Assembly (NCBI RefSeq): GCF_963662735.1
Contig: NZ_OY759744.1
Location: forward strand, 310,001 to 374,000
DNA: 64,000 bases
Origin: an uncultured Methanoregula sp.
Lineage (GTDB): Archaea; Halobacteriota; Methanomicrobia; Methanomicrobiales; Methanospirillaceae
Direction: 5' to 3'
Below, one piece after another: positions 17,672 through 27,757 of the stretch; position 1 is the stretch's first letter, and each line of letters starts with the position of its first letter. Below the pieces are notes generated by a model that was not told the origin of the DNA, made no database searches, and saw nothing but the letters and a program-made list of their open reading frames with translations. A program made the position numbers and the translations under genes.

Positions 17672-20600
17672 ATGTTTTCTGCCCTGTATGTGGATGACGA
17701 GCCGGTCCTTCTTGAAGTAGGTAAGATGTTCCTCGAGATGTCAGGATCACTTCATGTAGACACGGCAATTTCCGCAGCAGAGGCACTGGAAAAAATGCGA
17801 TCAACCCGGTACGACTGCATAATTTCCGATTACCAGATGCCGGGAATGGATGGTATTGCATTTCTCAAACAGATCCGCAACAGCGGGAACACAATTCCGT
17901 TCATCCTCTTCACCGGCAAAGGCAGGGAGGAGGTGGTCATTGAGGCGTTTGCCAACAAGGCTGATTTTTATCTCCAGAAAGGTGGCGATCCTGCATCCCA
18001 GTTCGTTGAACTCGAACACAAGATCAGGCTGGTAATCGAAAGCAGACGGACGCAGGCAGAACTCCTGGAATCGCAGCAGCGCACGGAAGATATCATCGAT
18101 CACCTGCCGGATCCCACTCTGGCAATCGACCTGCAGCACCGGGTCATTGTATGGAACAAGGCTATGGAGGAGCTCACCGGCATCCCCAAAGAACAGATTC
18201 TCGGTACAAGCGATCGCTCATATGCCCTTCCTTTTTACCAGACAAAACGTCCCCTCCTCCTGGACCTGATCCTGAGCCCGGATCCCGAAACAGAGAAAGA
18301 ATATCCTGCCATAATAAAAAACGGGAGAAAACTTATCTCGGAGATATTTCTTCCCCGGTTCAGGGACGGGGACGGTGCATATTTCTGGTTCATCGCCTCC
18401 CCGCTGTACGACACGAAGGGATCAATAACCGGTGCAATTGAATCCATCCGCGACGTGACCGAGCGCAGGAAATTCTTAAAGGAATTGCATGAAAGTGAGG
18501 AGCGGTACCGGGCGGTCGTCGAGGACCAGACAGAATTTATCTCGCGTTTTCTTCCCGATGGCACCCATGTTTTTGTGAATGCAGCATATTGCCGGTACTT
18601 TGGAAAAAAACCGGAAGAGATCATTGGTACCCGGTTCCATCCGGAATTATTGCAGGAGGATGAGATCCGCATACGGGAGCACCTGGCATCCCTTACTCCC
18701 GAACACCCGGAAGCCATGCTGGAGCACAGCATCATCATGCCTGACGGGAAGATACGGTGGCAGCAGTGGAATGACAGGGCAATTTTCGATGATACAGGAA
18801 AACTCCGGGAGTACCAGTCCGTAGGAAGGGACATCACTGAGCGGAAAGCAGCTGAAGACTCGCTCCTGTCTGCGTACGAACAGATCACGGCAACCGAAGA
18901 AGAACTCCGGGCACAGTTCGAGGAACTCAAACAAAAAGAGGAGGATCTTACGGAAAGCCAGCGAATCCTGCAGGGAATCGTCAACGGTTCCCCCATCCCC
19001 CAGTTCGTCCTGGATAAAAATCACCGTGTCATCAGCTGGAACCATGCCCTTGAAGAGGTTACCGGAACAAAGGCTGCAGACGTCCTTGGAACCACCCGTG
19101 CCAGTAAGGCATTCTATGGAGACCAGAAGCGACCGGTGCTTGCAGATCTGCTTCTGGAGGGCGATACAGACAACCTCCCGAACTGGTATGCCGGAAAGTA
19201 TCACAAATCGAAATATGTTAATGATGCTTACGAGGTTGCCGATTTTTTTCCGCACATGGGTACCGAAGGGATATGGCTTTTATTCACGGCATCGACCATC
19301 CGCGATACTACCGGAGCCGTCATCGCTGCAGTGGAAACTCTTGACGATATCACCGATCTGAAAAAATCTGAAGAAGCACTCACAGAAAGCGAGGAAAAAT
19401 ACCGGACAATTCTTGAAAATATCCAGGACGTTTATTACCGCAGCGATAGAGAGGGAAATCTTATTCTCGCAAGCCCGTCGGTCCGATCCGTCTTCGGTTA
19501 TGACTCAGTCGATGAATTTTACGGCAAGAGCATCGCGGATTCCTGGTATGCAAACCCGGAGGATCGCACATCGTTCCTTAAGGAGATCCAGAAGAACGGC
19601 TCTGTCAGCAATTACGAAGTCACGCTCAAAAAGCGGGATGGCAGCCCCATACGTGTTTCCACGAACAGTCATATCTATTACGACAAAGCGGGACAGGTTG
19701 CCGGTGTCGAGGGAACCATCAGGGATGTAACGGATCTCAGGCATGCCGAGCAGGCACTGATCCACTGCAACCTCCAGTTGACCGACATCATCGAGAACCT
19801 TCCCGATGCTACCTTTGCCATAGATCGGGAAGGCAGGGTGATAGCCTGGAACCATGCCATGGAGGAGATGACCGGTGTACCTGCTGCCGGCATTATCGGA
19901 AAGGGAGGGTACGAATATGCTCTCCCCTTTTACGGCAACCGAAGACCCCTTTTAATAGACCAGATCCTGAAAGCAGATACGGAAGCAGAAAGTGCAGCAT
20001 CGTCCGGACCGCAAAAAACCAGCCGGGCGCTTGAAGCGTCCACGATTGTTCCTGCCCTGAAAGGGAAAGAGACCACGCTCCGGGCGATTGCGTCACCCAT
20101 CCTCAACCAGCAGGGAGAGTTGATCGGCGCGATCCAATCGATCGTTGATATCTCGGAGATCCGAGAGACACGGGAGAAACTGAAAAGAAACGAAGAGCAG
20201 TACCGCACGCTCTTTGAAAATACCGGGAGCGGCACTGTTCTCATTGACGAGAATACGATGATAACCCTCGTAAACGCGGAGTTTGAGCATCTTTCCGGCT
20301 ATTCCCGCCAGGAAATCGAGGGAAAGAAGAAATGGACAGAGTTCGTGGTAAAGGAAGATCTTGCGCGTATGCTCGAACAACACCGCACCCGGAGGGATAC
20401 GCCGGGATCAGGACTTAAAACATATGAATTCCGGTTCATTACAAAATCCGGGGAGATCCGCCATATCCACCTGATTATCGACCTCATACCCGGAACGAAA
20501 AACTCCGTTGCTTCGTTAACAGACATAACCGATACCGTCCGGGGACAGGAGGCACTCCGGCTTGCAAACCGTAAACTCAACCTCCTGTCCAGTATTACCC

Positions 20601-21223
20601 GGCACGATGTCCTCAACCAGCTCACCAGCCTGCTCGGATTTCTTGCCCTTGCCAGGCAACGGGTTGAAGACGCCGAAGTCGGGCATTTTATCGAACGGGG
20701 GACAAATGCTGCAAAGACCATCAGGTCGCAGATAGAATTTACCCGGGATTACCAGGATATCGGCATCCATTCTCCCGAATGGCAGAACGTGCACGAGCTC
20801 ATCGATAAGGCGCAAAAAACGGCAAACATCCGCGGAATCAACGTCATTGCCGAAATCGGGGACGTGGAAATCTATGCTGATCTTCTCATGGAGAAAGTGT
20901 TTTACAATCTCATTGAAAATGCCGCACGGCATGGCGGGCATGTCACGGAAATCCGGTTCTCTGCCAGGAGGGATGCAGACACCCTGATAATCATTGTCGA
21001 GGATAACGGGATCGGAGTCCCGGCCGATGCCCGGGAGGGAATATTTGAGCGCAGGTATTTCCAAAACACAGGTCTGGGCCTTTTCCTGTCACGGGAGATC
21101 CTCTCCATCACCGGTCTCACAATTAAGGAGAACGGGACGCCGGGTAAGGGAGCCCGGTTCGAGATCCTCGTGCCACGGGCAGCATTCAGGACAATGGACC
21201 ACCCGGATCCTGTTGAATCCTGA
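17672..21223 (+). CDS. Receiver-PAS(x6)-histidine kinase
   Basis: 1,183 residues, cytoplasmic, no membrane segments. Order: response-regulator receiver (1-120; acidic pair in YVDDEP, phospho-acceptor Asp53 in ISDYQMPGMDG), six PAS domains (about 135-250, 265-385, 425-550, 575-690, 700-830, 845-960; e.g. RVIVWNKAMEELTG, RVISWNHALEEVTG, RVIAWNHAMEEMTG), then a kinase core with His978 in SSITRHDVLNQL and an ATPase domain with NLIENAARHGG, EDNGIGVP and NTGLGLFLSREI. A receiver at the N-terminus means it can be phosphorylated by another kinase and pass the signal on. The ATG at 17672 is chosen over a TTG two codons earlier by ribosome-site spacing. No dedicated partner gene lies beside it. Confidence 0.95.
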   Translation: MFSALYVDDEPVLLEVGKMFLEMSGSLHVDTAISAAEALEKMRSTRYDCIISDYQMPGMDGIAFLKQIRNSGNTIPFILFTGKGREEVVIEAFANKADFYLQKGGDPASQFVELEHKIRLVIESRRTQAELLESQQRTEDIIDHLPDPTLAIDLQHRVIVWNKAMEELTGIPKEQILGTSDRSYALPFYQTKRPLLLDLILSPDPETEKEYPAIIKNGRKLISEIFLPRFRDGDGAYFWFIASPLYDTKGSITGAIESIRDVTERRKFLKELHESEERYRAVVEDQTEFISRFLPDGTHVFVNAAYCRYFGKKPEEIIGTRFHPELLQEDEIRIREHLASLTPEHPEAMLEHSIIMPDGKIRWQQWNDRAIFDDTGKLREYQSVGRDITERKAAEDSLLSAYEQITATEEELRAQFEELKQKEEDLTESQRILQGIVNGSPIPQFVLDKNHRVISWNHALEEVTGTKAADVLGTTRASKAFYGDQKRPVLADLLLEGDTDNLPNWYAGKYHKSKYVNDAYEVADFFPHMGTEGIWLLFTASTIRDTTGAVIAAVETLDDITDLKKSEEALTESEEKYRTILENIQDVYYRSDREGNLILASPSVRSVFGYDSVDEFYGKSIADSWYANPEDRTSFLKEIQKNGSVSNYEVTLKKRDGSPIRVSTNSHIYYDKAGQVAGVEGTIRDVTDLRHAEQALIHCNLQLTDIIENLPDATFAIDREGRVIAWNHAMEEMTGVPAAGIIGKGGYEYALPFYGNRRPLLIDQILKADTEAESAASSGPQKTSRALEASTIVPALKGKETTLRAIASPILNQQGELIGAIQSIVDISEIRETREKLKRNEEQYRTLFENTGSGTVLIDENTMITLVNAEFEHLSGYSRQEIEGKKKWTEFVVKEDLARMLEQHRTRRDTPGSGLKTYEFRFITKSGEIRHIHLIIDLIPGTKNSVASLTDITDTVRGQEALRLANRKLNLLSSITRHDVLNQLTSLLGFLALARQRVEDAEVGHFIERGTNAAKTIRSQIEFTRDYQDIGIHSPEWQNVHELIDKAQKTANIRGINVIAEIGDVEIYADLLMEKVFYNLIENAARHGGHVTEIRFSARRDADTLIIIVEDNGIGVPADAREGIFERRYFQNTGLGLFLSREILSITGLTIKENGTPGKGARFEILVPRAAFRTMDHPDPVES

Positions 21224-21298
21224 GGGCCGGGTCTCTCCTGATACAACGTGCCTTCCGCCAGGGAAAGAGCGAGTCCAATGCAAAAAGAGAGGAATTTA

Positions 21299-21703
21299 TC
21301 AGAGAAGTTTCGATCCGGCACCAGGACCGGGTTTGCATTCGAAGACTTCGGTGATTTTAACAATAACCAGCGACCGGGCGGGCAGGGCCGGGTTCTTCTT
21401 GTTGATCTTCTCCTTCATCTCCTCATACTCTTTCCCGCTGGACTTGATCGAGGTCACACCCTTGATCTGGAAGCAGCCCTTGATCTCCGGCCCCCAGATG
21501 TAGATCGCGATCTTCGGGTTGACCCGCAGGTTCGACAGGCTCTTGTTCATGAAATTGTCCGTGATCCAGATGGTCTCGTCATCCACGAGTTCGACAACGC
21601 CGATGGGGATCACATTCGGGGTTCCGTCTTTGGAGGCGGTCGCTACCGGGAACACTTTCATCTTTGAGAACGCTTCTTTCATCTCTGCAGTAAGTTTTGC
21701 CAT
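21299..21703 (-). CDS. Pyridoxamine 5'-phosphate oxidase-related flavin-binding protein
   Basis: 134 residues, starting MAKLTAEMKEAFSKMKVFPVATASKDG, with NVIPIGVVELVDDETIWITDN, KSLSNLRVNPKIAIYIWG and a C-terminal strand set. This is the split-barrel FMN-binding fold of the PPOX-related family, widespread in methanogens; substrates are unknown. The C-terminal tail FECKPGPGAGSKLL is family-typical. It converges with the sensor kinase gene, 75 bases apart, and is divergent from the sulfur ORF. Confidence 0.87.
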   Translation of the reverse strand: MAKLTAEMKEAFSKMKVFPVATASKDGTPNVIPIGVVELVDDETIWITDNFMNKSLSNLRVNPKIAIYIWGPEIKGCFQIKGVTSIKSSGKEYEEMKEKINKKNPALPARSLVIVKITEVFECKPGPGAGSKLL

Positions 21704-21913
21704 AAGTCCTTCACCAATTCTCCGTCAGGATCCGGCTCCCATATACTTTACGGTCATAACATTCGTCTTTACCGGTTTTTCTGACCGGCACCTACCGGCA
21801 TCGCATCTTTCAGGGGAGGTGATGATCCAGATCATATTCATTGTTTTCACTCCAGGGACTGAATGCCCCCGATCGCTTCTCTTATCACCCTGTGCGCCCC
21901 ATCAATCTGTGTG

Positions 21914-24550
21914 ATGCGAGAGCCGCCAGTGAAAAAAATCCTCTACTGGTGCGAACAATGCAATATCCCCCTTATTGCGAAGAGCTGCGCGTGTGGCAGG
22001 GAGGGGAAGAAGATCGATCTCCTCCAGCCCTATGACCTCCGCCCCACCCTCTCTGCCGACAGGGCCCTTATCAGCGACCTTATACAGGAGCGTTTTGGCA
22101 AAATTCCGCTCGCAAACGTTCTCCTCCTGAACAAGACCGGCGGGGTGGACCGGGCAGATCTTGTTATCATGAACGGCGAGCGGCTCGGCTGGCTCACCTT
22201 CGATCCGGTTGCACGGGTATTCAGCCTTGATATTGCCCCGGAAGCACTTCCATTTCTCATTGCCCATGCAGCAAAGGGGATCGTGGATCTCGATACCCAT
22301 ACCGATGCCCGCAGGGAGCAGGGCCGGATAGGCGGAAAACGCCTTGCCCTGAAAACCCCGACCCCCAACGGGACCGTGATCGTCCGGTACAAGGGCAAGT
22401 ACGGGACCGGCATGGTAAAAGACGGCTCGATCAAAGTCAAGGAACTCATTCCGGTTGTTGCAGCAACCCCGCCCAACCCTGGCTGGGACGAGGTGATAGA
22501 GAAGAACCGGTATCACCTTAAAAACATTGAACGCAACGCGATCCGGACGATAAAACAGCATATCCACGACCGGCCGACAGCAAACGTTTCGTTCTCCGGA
22601 GGAAAAGACAGCACGGCAGTCCTCCACATCGCCAGGAAGGCCGGCGTTACAAAAGCATTTTTTATCAATACGAATCTCGAATTCCCCGAAACCCTTGAGT
22701 TTGTCAGGTCAGAGGGAGTCGAGATCATCGAAAAAGCCGGGGACTTCTGGCAGGCCGTGGAAAAAGCCGGGCCACCGGGAAAAGACAACCGCTGGTGCTG
22801 CAAGTTCCAGAAACTGCGCCCCCTCAAACTCTACCTTGCCGATACCGGCCCATGTGTGACCGTGCAGGGAAACCGGTGGTACGAATCGTGGAACCGGGCC
22901 AGCCTCGAAGAGACAAGCCAGAACCCGGACAACCCGCTGCAGCTCAATATATCGCCGATCCGTAACTGGCGGGCGCTCGAAGTCTTCCTTTACCTGTGGT
23001 GGCAGAAGGCGGCAATGAACCCGCTGTATGAACAGGGCATAGAACGGATCGGGTGTTACCTCTGTCCTGCGATGCTCGAAAGCGAATACGAGATGATACG
23101 GCAATCGCACCCGGAATATACCCGCCGCTGGGATGCGTTCGTGGAATCGTGGGCAGAGAAAAAAGGACTGCCGGATGCATACTGCCGCTTCGGACTCTGG
23201 CGGTGGAGGGAACTGCCGCCCAAGATGCGCGAGCTCTGCCGGAACCGGGGTATCCCCCTCAATGCAGACAATACCCTGCATGCAACACCCGGACAGACAC
23301 CAAAGAAGGAACCAGTAAAAACGAAAGGAGAGAATACCATGGAAACGGGAATGAAGGAAATGACAGGAGATCACCTGGATGTTCAGGCGATTCGTGGGGA
23401 CTTTTCCCTGCTTTCGGAGATCATCTACCTCGACAGCGCGGCAACGAGCCTCTCACCGGAGCCGGTCATACAGTCGATGGCAGAGTTCGAGCGCAATTAC
23501 CGGGCAAACGTAGGAAGAGGGGTACACCGTCTCACCCAGATCGCTTCCCAGCGGTACTGGCACGCCCACGAGAAAGTGTCCGATTTCATCGGGGGAAAGG
23601 ACGGTCTTGTAGTATTCACTAAAAATACCACTGAATCGATCAACATGGTGGCGCAGGGTATGACATGGAAGGGCGGGGATCGCATCGTTTCCACGATTCT
23701 CGAACACCACTCCAATCTCCTGCCATGGTATCACCTCAAAAAGCAGGGAGTCATCACCGATATCGTGGGAATACGGGACGATTATTCCCTTGATCTTGCC
23801 GCACTGGAGGCTGCCATCACCGACAAAACCCGCCTGGTCGCGGTTACGCACGCCTCAAATGTGCTTGGCGTTATCACACCGGTTCAGGAAATCGCGAAGA
23901 TCTGCCACGACCATAATGTCCTGCTTCTCGTGGATATGGCCCAGACCGCCCCGCATATGCCGATCGATGTTTCCAGCCTCGGCTGCGACTTCTGTGCCTT
24001 CTCCGGCCACAAGATGCTCGGGCCCACCGGTACCGGCGTGCTGTGGATGAAAGAGCCGGTCATCGAACCCCTGCTTCTCGGGGGTGGCGTGGTGGAGTCC
24101 GTGACAGGAGACGAATATGTCCTTTCCGATGGATACCAGCGGTACGAAGCGGGAACCGGCAATATTGCCGGGGGAATCGGCCTGGGAGTTGCGGTCGATT
24201 ACCTGAAGAAGGCGGGCATGGATCGAATCCGGAAGCACGATCAGGCACTCACGGCCCGCATCATTGAGGGACTGCGCAGGTTTGACCGGGTCCATCTCTA
24301 TGTGCCGAAAAACCCGCAAGACCGGGTCGGCGTGGTCTCATTCACGATCGACGGCCTCCACCCGCACGAGATTGCCCAGCGCCTGGATGAGATGGCAGAT
24401 ATCATGATCCGGTCCGGGCACCACTGCTGTATCCCGCTCATGGGACGACTTGGACTTCCTGACGGGACCGCAAGGGTCAGTCTCGGCCCCTACAATACTC
24501 CAGGGGACGTGGATCTCTTCCTTGCAACGATCGAGGAAATTGTCCGGTAA
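21914..24550 (+). CDS. PAPS-reductase-like protein fused in frame to a SufS-type cysteine desulfurase
   Basis: One open frame of 878 residues. Part one (about 1-470): zinc ribbon WCEQCNIPLIAKSCACG, a PUA-like segment, then a PP-loop domain with SFSGGKDSTAVL (228-233) and Cys pair IGCYLCPAM, as in phosphoadenosine phosphosulfate reductase-family proteins of methanogens. Part two (476-878): class V PLP enzyme with Lys700 in FSGHKMLGPTGTG and the catalytic Cys838 in RSGHHCCIP, the SufS type, which frees sulfur from cysteine. At the junction a ribosome binding site precedes an in-frame ATG (23339), so a separate desulfurase may also be made. Starts at ATG 21914 or GTG 21929. Downstream are thiM and thiE, which need sulfur. 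Confidence 0.88.
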   Translation: MREPPVKKILYWCEQCNIPLIAKSCACGREGKKIDLLQPYDLRPTLSADRALISDLIQERFGKIPLANVLLLNKTGGVDRADLVIMNGERLGWLTFDPVARVFSLDIAPEALPFLIAHAAKGIVDLDTHTDARREQGRIGGKRLALKTPTPNGTVIVRYKGKYGTGMVKDGSIKVKELIPVVAATPPNPGWDEVIEKNRYHLKNIERNAIRTIKQHIHDRPTANVSFSGGKDSTAVLHIARKAGVTKAFFINTNLEFPETLEFVRSEGVEIIEKAGDFWQAVEKAGPPGKDNRWCCKFQKLRPLKLYLADTGPCVTVQGNRWYESWNRASLEETSQNPDNPLQLNISPIRNWRALEVFLYLWWQKAAMNPLYEQGIERIGCYLCPAMLESEYEMIRQSHPEYTRRWDAFVESWAEKKGLPDAYCRFGLWRWRELPPKMRELCRNRGIPLNADNTLHATPGQTPKKEPVKTKGENTMETGMKEMTGDHLDVQAIRGDFSLLSEIIYLDSAATSLSPEPVIQSMAEFERNYRANVGRGVHRLTQIASQRYWHAHEKVSDFIGGKDGLVVFTKNTTESINMVAQGMTWKGGDRIVSTILEHHSNLLPWYHLKKQGVITDIVGIRDDYSLDLAALEAAITDKTRLVAVTHASNVLGVITPVQEIAKICHDHNVLLLVDMAQTAPHMPIDVSSLGCDFCAFSGHKMLGPTGTGVLWMKEPVIEPLLLGGGVVESVTGDEYVLSDGYQRYEAGTGNIAGGIGLGVAVDYLKKAGMDRIRKHDQALTARIIEGLRRFDRVHLYVPKNPQDRVGVVSFTIDGLHPHEIAQRLDEMADIMIRSGHHCCIPLMGRLGLPDGTARVSLGPYNTPGDVDLFLATIEEIVR
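23324..23341 (+). promoter_or_regulatory. Internal ribosome binding site and ATG in the fused ORF
   Basis: AAAGGAGAG at 23324-23332 stands 8 bases before the in-frame ATG at 23339, codon 476 of the fused frame. Its strength and spacing are like those of real gene starts in this window, and the ATG begins the cysteine desulfurase half exactly. Confidence 0.7.
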
Positions 24551-24684
24551 AACAAAACCCCCCCGCCGGGTTTTCCCCTGTTATTTTCTTTTATTCTCAC
24601 GGTTTATTATCCATAAATCCCACATAGTACACCGGATATACAACACACCGGGGACCAGCAGGTACCCGGCATACGTGATCTCTC

Positions 24685-25488
24685 ATGAAACCCAAACAAC
24701 TGTCAGACCTCTTCGGGCTCGTGCGTGAAAAACACCCGCTCGTCCATCACATCACGAATTATGTGACCGTCAATGACTGTGCCAACATCACCATGTGTGC
24801 CGGCGGTGCGCCGGTCATGGCAGATGCACCGGAGGAAGTAGTGGAGATGGCCGGCGTTGCAGGCGCACTCGTCCTGAACATCGGTACGCTCAACAAGGCC
24901 CAGGTAGAATCCATGATCCTTGCCGGGGGGATGGCGAACGACCGGAAGATCCCCGTTATTCTCGATCCCGTGGGTGCGGGAGCAACCCGGTTCCGGACAG
25001 AGACTGCGGAGCGTCTCCTATGTGAACTGAAGATTGCGATCCTCAAGGGAAATGCCGGGGAGATCGGAGTTCTTGCAGGAGCTGGCGGAAAGGTGCGGGG
25101 TGTTGACTCCCACGGCCTGGCCGGGGACCCGGTAGCGGTCGTCAGAGACTATGCCCGGGCAAAGAAACTCACGGTCGTGGCAAGCGGCCCCACGGATATC
25201 GTAACCGACGGAAAACGCGTGCTCCTCGTAAACAACGGTCATCCCATGATGGGGAGCATCTCCGGCACCGGCTGTATGGCAGCATCCGTAACCGGTGTGT
25301 TTGCCGCCGAATCTTCCGATACTGTTCTTGCAGCGGCAGCAGCGCTTGCGGCATTCGGTATCGCGGGAGAGCGGGCAGCAGCCATTGCCCGGGGTCCGTT
25401 CAGCTTCAAGACGGCGCTGTTCGACGAACTTGCCCTCCTCACCCCGGCAGATCTCGCCTCCCGGGCACGGATCACATCACAGGAATAA
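24685..25488 (+). CDS. thiM: Hydroxyethylthiazole kinase
   Basis: 267 residues. Phosphorylates 4-methyl-5-(2-hydroxyethyl)thiazole for thiamin salvage. Family features: [25 protein letters not shown] at the N-terminus (substrate and ATP pocket), [26 protein letters not shown], and the C-terminal [12 protein letters not shown] where the Gly-Thr-Gly-Cys loop holds the catalytic Cys. The ATG at 24685 has a GTGATC stretch upstream. No thiamin-pyrophosphate riboswitch pattern is visible in the 134 bases before it. thiE begins 13 bases after the stop, so the two form the salvage operon. Confidence 0.95.
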   Translation: MKPKQLSDLFGLVREKHPLVHHITNYVTVNDCANITMCAGGAPVMADAPEEVVEMAGVAGALVLNIGTLNKAQVESMILAGGMANDRKIPVILDPVGAGATRFRTETAERLLCELKIAILKGNAGEIGVLAGAGGKVRGVDSHGLAGDPVAVVRDYARAKKLTVVASGPTDIVTDGKRVLLVNNGHPMMGSISGTGCMAASVTGVFAAESSDTVLAAAAALAAFGIAGERAAAIARGPFSFKTALFDELALLTPADLASRARITSQE

Positions 25489-25501
25489 GTACGGCTTCCC
25501 T

Positions 25502-26143
25502 ATGAAATACGGCCTGTACGTCATCACGGATGAGGCAATTGCCGGAGGGAGATCGCATGCAGCCATAGCCCTGCTTGCCGTAGCCGGGGGAGCGGACATT
25601 ATCCAGCTCAGGGACAAGACCCGGGGATGCCGGGAACTCACCGTAATCGGCCGCGAGATCCGTGAGATTACCCGATCTGCCGGGGCGGGTTTTATCGTTA
25701 ATGACCGGCTGGATGTTGCGCTTGCCTGCGGTGCTGACGGGGTCCATCTCGGGCAGGGAGACATCAGTCCCGCTACCGCCCGACAGCTTGCCCCGCCGGG
25801 ATTTATTATTGGGGTCTCGGTCGGCAACCGGGATGAAGCCTGTCGGGCTGAGCAGGAAGGGGCGGATTACGTGGCACTCAGCCCGACATTCTCCACGGGC
25901 TCCAAACCGGATGCCGGACCCGGACACGGTTGCGGGATGCTTGCAGACATCTGCAGGAACGTATCCATCCCGGTAATAGCAATTGGCGGGATTGGACCGG
26001 AAAATATTCCGGGGGTCATTCGTGCAGGTGCAGAGGGTGTTGCCGTGATCTCAGCGGTAGTTGCACAGCCGGATATTACAGCAGCAGCACGGGAACTTGC
26101 CACTATTATAAGAGACGAGAAGAGGAGATCGCAGTATGAGTGA
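25502..26143 (+). CDS. thiE: Thiamine-phosphate synthase
   Basis: 213 residues. Joins hydroxymethylpyrimidine pyrophosphate and thiazole phosphate to thiamin phosphate. It is a TIM barrel with LYVITDEAIAGGRSH, GADIIQLRDKT, GAGFIVNDRLDVALACGADGVHLGQ, IIGVSVGNRDEA, ADYVALSPTFSTGSKPDAG and IPVIAIGGIGPENI, all family landmarks. The start at 25502 follows thiM by 13 bases; a longer version of the frame overlaps thiM and is rejected. Its end overlaps the start of the next gene by 8 bases. Confidence 0.95.
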   Translation: MKYGLYVITDEAIAGGRSHAAIALLAVAGGADIIQLRDKTRGCRELTVIGREIREITRSAGAGFIVNDRLDVALACGADGVHLGQGDISPATARQLAPPGFIIGVSVGNRDEACRAEQEGADYVALSPTFSTGSKPDAGPGHGCGMLADICRNVSIPVIAIGGIGPENIPGVIRAGAEGVAVISAVVAQPDITAAARELATIIRDEKRRSQYE

Positions 26144-26525
26144 ACAGTCCGGTCGCAGGTTTGTCCTGCACGAACATTTCGCAAAACACCATCATTTCGA
26201 TCTCCGGCTGGAAAAGGATGGGGTTCTTGTGAGTTGGGCGGTCCCAAAAGGCCTGCCGGAGCAGCCGGGAGTGAGAAGGCTTGCAATTCAGGTCGAGGAT
26301 CATCCGCTGGACTACATTGGATTTGAGGGCACAATCCCGGAGGGGGAATATGGGGCCGGTGAGGTGAAGATTGCCGATAGCGGGACCTATGAGACGCTTC
26401 TCTGGACTCATGACCGGATCGAAGTAATCTTCGGGGGTAGCAAAATTTCCGGAAAATACACCCTTATCCGGTTCAGGAACGCCGGCGACAAAGAGTGGCT
26501 TATCCTGAAGGTAAAACAAGGATAA
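26136..26525 (+). CDS. Stand-alone LigD-type 3'-phosphoesterase
   Basis: 129 residues, the phosphoesterase (PE) module found at the N-terminus of bacterial ligase D, here without ligase or polymerase domains. The metal and phosphate residues of the Pseudomonas enzyme (His42, His48, Asp50, Arg52, His84, Tyr88) line up with His14, His20, Asp22, Arg24, His56 and Tyr60 with the same spacing. Family members trim 3'-phosphates and ribonucleotides from DNA ends. It overlaps thiE by 8 bases, so it is translated from the thiamin operon, although its role would be DNA end repair. No Ku or ligase gene is next to it. Confidence 0.9.
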   Translation: MSEQSGRRFVLHEHFAKHHHFDLRLEKDGVLVSWAVPKGLPEQPGVRRLAIQVEDHPLDYIGFEGTIPEGEYGAGEVKIADSGTYETLLWTHDRIEVIFGGSKISGKYTLIRFRNAGDKEWLILKVKQG

Positions 26526-26709
26526 GGTTCTGCCAGCGTACCTGTTACCTATCCCGACACAGAGTCACCGGAAAAGGTACCTGCATTCGGACTCCCGTTC
26601 AGTATCCGGAGGGAATAGAAAATAATGGGAGGGTGGGTGATAATAAGGTATAATTAATCGTCAGATCCATTCTGCAATCACACGATCCTCACGCAGAGTT
26701 GACAAGCAC

Positions 26710-27747
26710 ATGAAGACCATCTCGCCGCAAAAAACCCTGGGACTCTCGATCATCGCGTTACTTACGATCGGCATTGTGCTCCTCTCGATATTTTCCTTAA
26801 AGAACGGTTATTTCAATATCTTCCCGTATTTCTACATCCTGCCTATCCTGATCCTTGCCTATTTCCACCCCCGGTATGCAGTGTACTTTACGGTATTCCT
26901 CGGGTGGGTCTTCCTCGGGCTCGTGTACCTCTACGGACCGGCAGATATCCAGCTCTATGCGGCAAGTATTGCATTCTTCTATATTTTTGTCTCGCTGGGT
27001 ATCATCATATCAGCATTCTCAAGCCAGGCTCTCCAGGAACGGAGATACCGGGAGATCTTTGAAAATTCCCAGGCAGGCATCCTTACGTTTGACGTGGATA
27101 CCCAGAAGATCCGTGAGATCAACGCGCATTCGGCCGAGATTCTCGGGCACACACCCGATGAGCTGAAGCTGCAGCCATTCTCATCCCTCATGCTCGATAT
27201 AGAGCAGGAGTCCCGGTTCATGAAGAAGATCCGGCAGGACGAAAAGATAACGGATATGGAAATTCCCCTGCGCAGGAAGGACCGGACCGTTATCTGGGTG
27301 ATGGTGACTGCAGCCCTGACAAAAGGCGGCATCGTGATTTGTTCTCTCGTGGATATCACCGAACGCCGGCGTACCAAGGACGAACTCATTGAATCCGAAC
27401 TCCGGTACCGGACACTCTTTGATGGCGCAAGCGATGCGATATTCCTGCATGATATCGATGGCAGGATCTATGAAACCAATATTATCGCTACGCGGTATCT
27501 CGGGTATACAAAAAAGGAACTCATGCAAATGCGTATCCATGACCTGAGTGTCGATCCGAAGCACTGGTTAGCACCGGATAAAACCGAAACATTCCTTGCC
27601 CGGGGTCATATGCTCTTTGAGACAGTCATGAAAAGGAAAGACGGATCCACCATTCCCGTCGAGATCAGCAGCAGGATTACTGAATATTTCGGCATGTCTG
27701 CCGTAATGAGCACGGTCCGGGACATCTCGGAGCGCAGGGAAAAGTAA
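26710..27747 (+). CDS. Membrane PAS sensor protein without kinase domain
   Basis: 345 residues. Residues 1-115 hold about four transmembrane helices (LSIIALLTIGIVLLSIFSL, YILPILILAYFHPRYAVYF and others), followed by two PAS domains (about 120-220, with IFENSQAGILTFDVD, and about 235-340, with LFDGASDAIFLHDIDG). The second ends in TVRDISERREK and the gene stops at once, where sensor kinases would continue into the phosphotransfer domain. A T9 terminator follows immediately, so no kinase part is co-transcribed. It may bind a signal and pass it by protein contact, or be a remnant of a longer kinase. Confidence 0.85.
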   Translation: MKTISPQKTLGLSIIALLTIGIVLLSIFSLKNGYFNIFPYFYILPILILAYFHPRYAVYFTVFLGWVFLGLVYLYGPADIQLYAASIAFFYIFVSLGIIISAFSSQALQERRYREIFENSQAGILTFDVDTQKIREINAHSAEILGHTPDELKLQPFSSLMLDIEQESRFMKKIRQDEKITDMEIPLRRKDRTVIWVMVTAALTKGGIVICSLVDITERRRTKDELIESELRYRTLFDGASDAIFLHDIDGRIYETNIIATRYLGYTKKELMQMRIHDLSVDPKHWLAPDKTETFLARGHMLFETVMKRKDGSTIPVEISSRITEYFGMSAVMSTVRDISERREK

Positions 27748-27757
27748 ATCCCCCTCC

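Noticed and set aside
24551..24684. Possible thiamin riboswitch before thiM
   Set aside because: The conserved CTGAGA and ACCTGATCTGG-type boxes of thiamin pyrophosphate riboswitches are not visible.
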